A stretch of DNA of 64,000 nt, from the NCBI GenBank assembly GCA_025266875.1, contig JALLLT010000010.1, forward strand, positions 62,001 through 126,000, given 5' to 3'. The notes below the pieces were generated by a model. The model did not search any database. It saw only the letters and a program-made list of their open reading frames with translations, and was not told the origin of the DNA. Below are positions 60,900 to 64,000 of this stretch, one piece after another; the stretch's first letter is position 1; each line of letters opens with the position of its first letter. Made by a program: the position numbers and the translations under genes. This DNA is from Fennellomyces sp. T-0311 (Eukaryota > Mucoromycota > Mucoromycetes > Mucorales > Lichtheimiaceae).

Positions 60900-62240
60900 C
60901 CCTGTGGTATCGCTCAATTGGAAAGCTTCAAATGACGAGACCAAAAATAAGATAATGTTTTATTGAAGAGAACTACTCTCTATTTATAATGATGATGAGT
61001 CGGGACGGAGAAGGTGAATGCTTTTCTATCAGAGCCGAATCCGTGTTATCGCCGTAATCCCTAATGACCATACTGCCTTATTACGAAGGAGCGGATAATC
61101 ATGCAGAGACTGAGTTAACGTGAATGGTCCTTCTTGAAGTCTGAACCCAGATCAAGGTCTCACTGACACACAAGCCAGTGAACAGGCCAATAGATAACTG
61201 TGCGGTTGTTGATGTCGAAATAAAGGAACGGATGTAACAAGGCTGAGATGGAAAGGTCTGTAGACAATGGATGACTGGTATGTCAGGATACGACAATCCC
61301 GTTAGACGCTTCCGAGTTTTATTATCCACTAAATAACAAAAAAACAGTGGCATACATCCATACAAATTTTATGGTTCAAATATATAGAGAACTTTGTTGA
61401 AGTGACCACAGGATAGTGAAGATGTTGGGAGGGGATTATTCTTCTTACCATTCTGTGTGCTGGGTCGCAAAAGTTGTCAGCAGTCGAAAATACTTCCGAC
61501 GATGAAACGGAACATCGCAAACAATCTCTATCCTCATCTGATCAAGGGACGACTATTTCATCCAACCACTTTTATTATGTAAGCACAGTATGTCAACCAC
61601 CAATATGCTTATATATCTATCGATCATGACCGTTGAACATACTTATGGCAGTGGTATATGGTAGCACTGACAATCGCTCCGGTATATATTTATCCATCTG
61701 GGAAACCAGTCGAACACTCGTTTGTCGGCAGTCATTATTACTAGTGATCTTTTTTCTCCATCCATTTGACTATACCACCTTTTGGCACAGCATTTATGCA
61801 ACGTTATCAGATACACATGGATTATTTACCACGCGAGTTTACGAGGCAATGAGCTCTATTGTCGCATTCTCGACATACCACCATTCATGGTTACATGCTT
61901 TCCCTTAGTCCTTGTTTATATCCACTGCTATTACGAAATTAACAACCGTACAGTTATCGATCACCGTATTTGCCCTTTATGTGCAACCTTGATTCAGTTT
62001 TGCAGATCACAAGGAAACTCTGTTAATTAAGGCTCTGTATGGCTTTCAACGTCATTGGCATTGGATGGCAAGGTCATTAGAGACTCGGTGGTAACATGGA
62101 TCTTTGGAGCTATCCCAAAAGCACTTAACTTCTCCGTCCCGACTCGTTATCAGTATAAATAGAGAGTAACTTTCACGATAAATAACATCATATTTTGGTC
62201 TCGCCATTTGAGTGCCTTTTCTCTTTAAACGATACCACCC
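60900..62240. repeat. Large imperfect inverted repeat (arms ~400 bp, loop ~500 bp)
   Basis: The left arm (about 60900-61310) and right arm (about 61835-62240) are reverse complements with substantial divergence. Clear blocks: GACGAGACCAAAAATA against GCGAGACCAAAATATG; ACTCTCTATTTATA and GAGTCGGGACGGAGAAG in both; TCTAATGACC against CCTAATGACC; GATAACTGTGCGGTTGTT against GATAACTGTACGGTTGTT; GGTATGTC..ATACGACAA against GGTATGTC..ATGCGACAA. The centre (about 61311-61834) is only weakly similar. No open frame of interest; class unknown (fold-back element or inverted duplication). Confidence 0.7.
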
Positions 62241-62934
62241 TTATGATAGTACTGCTATCTTTTCGCGTAACAATAATGGAGGCAGAAGGGACGAAGCTTC
62301 ATTGGTAGGTACAATGGCAGTACAGCATATCTAACGAGAAGTGGCAAGCAAAATCAAAGGTCCTGGGTTCCAATGGTATTCATCGGTCCAAGAAGTTACG
62401 CACTATGTAAGTCAAGTACGCACTTGATGAATCGCCGGTTATAGTTGCATCAACACTTATATGCACTGCACCGTACACTACGTGTTATTTTGTTTCAAAG
62501 CATATCTCGGCTTACTTAAACTTTTAAAGTGATGACCCACTGTGCAACTATTGAGAGCGTGTTAATAGTGCGTACGTTTGCCCAAAAATTTCAATTTTGG
62601 ATGTGACTGTAGAAAAAAGTCGTAATGATCTAGTGCGGCAGACTATAGTGCTACGTATCATGCAGCGTTAAGAAGTCAGCCAATCACGTGGCTCTCCTAC
62701 AGCATGGATGGAGCTAAAAGAGCTGATCGTAATTACAAAACTCAATATCTACGGTTCCAAGCAGTGCATCATCGAGTTGATTCCACGATACTCATTATGG
62801 ATTGTAGCGTTCAACAGAGGCGGTTTATACAGTGTCGCTGATTCAGGGGACTCGCACCATATATACTCTGTAAATTTCCACGGATAGTGTTAGAAACTGA
62901 AAGTGACATAAAATGTCAGAGATAGCAATATCCC
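62241..62934. other. Spacer before the right-edge gene
   Basis: AT-rich, no gene seen. The 5' part of the next gene may begin in its last ~50 bp but could not be resolved. Confidence 0.35.
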
Positions 62935-64000
62935 GTGCGTGCGGCAATTAAGCTAGTGGGAACATTTCCTACTGCAGCACGTGAGTTGGAAGCAGCTACT
63001 ACTTCTGCCAAATCCGATGTTATCCAGGCAACCGATGATGGCTTAACCTTTGTTGTTCAAAGTAAGTGAGTACGGTGAGAAGCATCCGATGATCTACATC
63101 TGAGCTGGAACCATTGCTAACGCTGTATATGCGGGCTGATTCGCTTCATTTTTTATGCGCGCCCAGACACGGCGTTTAATATGGTAAAGTGCCTTGAGCA
63201 ACCGAAGACAGCTTTTCCTTTCTCCCGAACTCACAGTCAATGAATGGTGCCCCTGGAAAAGTTATCACCAAATTGTTACCCCCGCAACAGAAGCCTGTTC
63301 TGAAAGTGGAGATTGAGCAACCAAAGATTGCCATTGATGACCTCGATGAAACGTTTCGGTGCCATCTCTGCAAACTCATGCGATCATGGCTAACAAATGC
63401 CCAGCTGCCGCCATCCATGGTCGACACCTTATACCCGCTTCTATCGCAGCTTATTCCCCTCTGGAAAGAAGCACAACAGGACATGACGAGAACCACGACG
63501 ACCGAGAGCTCGTTCTCGTCGCTGTACGAATCGATCTATATCCAAACACTTGCGGGGTTCAAGACACTCAAGGATTCAAAGTTCTTGCCTGCGGTCTATC
63601 ACGGCGAGCCTCTTTCCAACATTCTTTCCTGTAAGAAGCAAAAAAGGAGGGCGCCTTTCAGCCTTTCAATGAAACTTATGTTCGCTTTGCATCAGCCAAT
63701 TTAGGTGGAGCGCGTTCCGAGTGGCTGCATCACGTGGTTGGCGGGACGATCCGAATATACGGAGCGCCATCCGGCCCTGGAGGAGACGAATTGTTGAAGA
63801 TCGTGGCTGCGTCGGTATATACCCTTTGGAGCTTATACCTTGAAATGCATGTTGCGCGCGACTACCACGTCAAGTACCAGCAGCAGCACAAGCAAGATAC
63901 GGCATTCATTGCGCGAGGAATCATGCCACAAAAACGCGGCGGCATTATGAGCTGGATCTGGCCCAAAAATAGCGCCAAGGAGCCCCAAGTCAGCCTTCCA
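62935..64000 (+). CDS. Unknown protein gene, running off the right edge
   Basis: Exons deduced: about 62935-63061 (VGTFPTAARELEAATTSAKS...), 63167-63182 (NTAFNM), 63237-63631 (KVITKLLPPQQKPVLKVEIE ... SLYESIYIQTLAGFKTLKDS) and 63704 to the edge (SEWLHHVVGGTIRIYGAPSG...). Splices at 63061/63167 and 63182/63237 keep frame with GT...AG ends, and 63631/63704 is marked by GTAAGA and a T-rich ...TTTAG. The start codon was not found; an in-frame stop precedes the first exon, so another upstream exon or a different start is needed. Predicted protein is mostly helical and polar with a Trp-containing basic stretch near the edge. Family not recognised. Confidence 0.5.

Noticed and set aside
61099..62030. 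Short frames inside the inverted repeat (minus 61099-61365, plus 61633-61908, plus 61782-62030)
   Set aside because: Translations of the two arms do not align as protein and contain no motifs; the repeat is better seen as non-coding.

Overview
This window looks like nuclear DNA of an early-diverging filamentous fungus, most likely Mucoromycota and probably Mucorales. The protein-coding genes have many short GT-AG introns (about 45-80 bp) and are separated by AT-rich spacers. Typical fungal genes (SEC7, PUB1/TIA1, YMC1-type carrier, RPA2, a C2/class-3 lipase) sit beside two genes that yeasts and most Dikarya lack: a DNA-PKcs-type PIK kinase and the gamma-secretase subunit PEN-2. The species is inferred from gene content only.

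Layout. 1-5561 (minus): SEC7-type ARF-GEF, cut off at its 3' end by the window edge. 7085-8860 (minus): decayed TPR/F-box/LRR gene. 10889-13607 (minus): C2 plus class-3 (diacylglycerol-type) lipase. 14953-17960 (minus): broken, unclassified, probably mobile coding unit, itself hit by an 84-bp TA-flanked MITE. 18000-23900: gene-poor, AT-rich, with a second, 148-bp MITE of the same family and tandem copies of an undescribed ~500-bp repeat whose third copy lies at about 31980-32465. 24028-28159: compact cluster of RPA2 (minus), an unknown probably mitochondrial protein (minus), and then, from a shared ~120-bp divergent promoter, a SUN-domain protein (plus) followed 64 bp later by PEN-2 (plus). 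30286-31200: HMG-box transcription factor (plus). 33038-47735: DNA-PKcs homologue, the largest gene, with a YMC1-like mitochondrial carrier only 120 bp downstream. 51635-52241: small multi-pass membrane protein. 52717-54520 (minus) and 55380-57773 (plus): PUB1/TIA1-like RNA-binding protein and a mitochondrial PPR protein, divergently arranged. 58068-58949 (minus): NmrA-type NAD(P)-binding protein. 58950-62900: repeats, a second LRR relic and a ~1.35-kb imperfect inverted repeat. ~62935-64000 (plus): unknown gene running off the right edge.

The genes do not form a single pathway. The noteworthy biology is (i) a DNA-PKcs with a recognisable FAT-kinase-FATC end and a TQ/SQ-rich segment matching the position of the human ABCDE autophosphorylation cluster, 8 kb from RPA2, another DNA-repair factor; (ii) a fungal PEN-2 next to a SUN-domain nuclear-envelope protein; and (iii) layered mobile-element debris, including a MITE whose excision in silico restores the host reading frame. 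Exon boundaries were deduced by eye; those stated explicitly were checked for reading phase.
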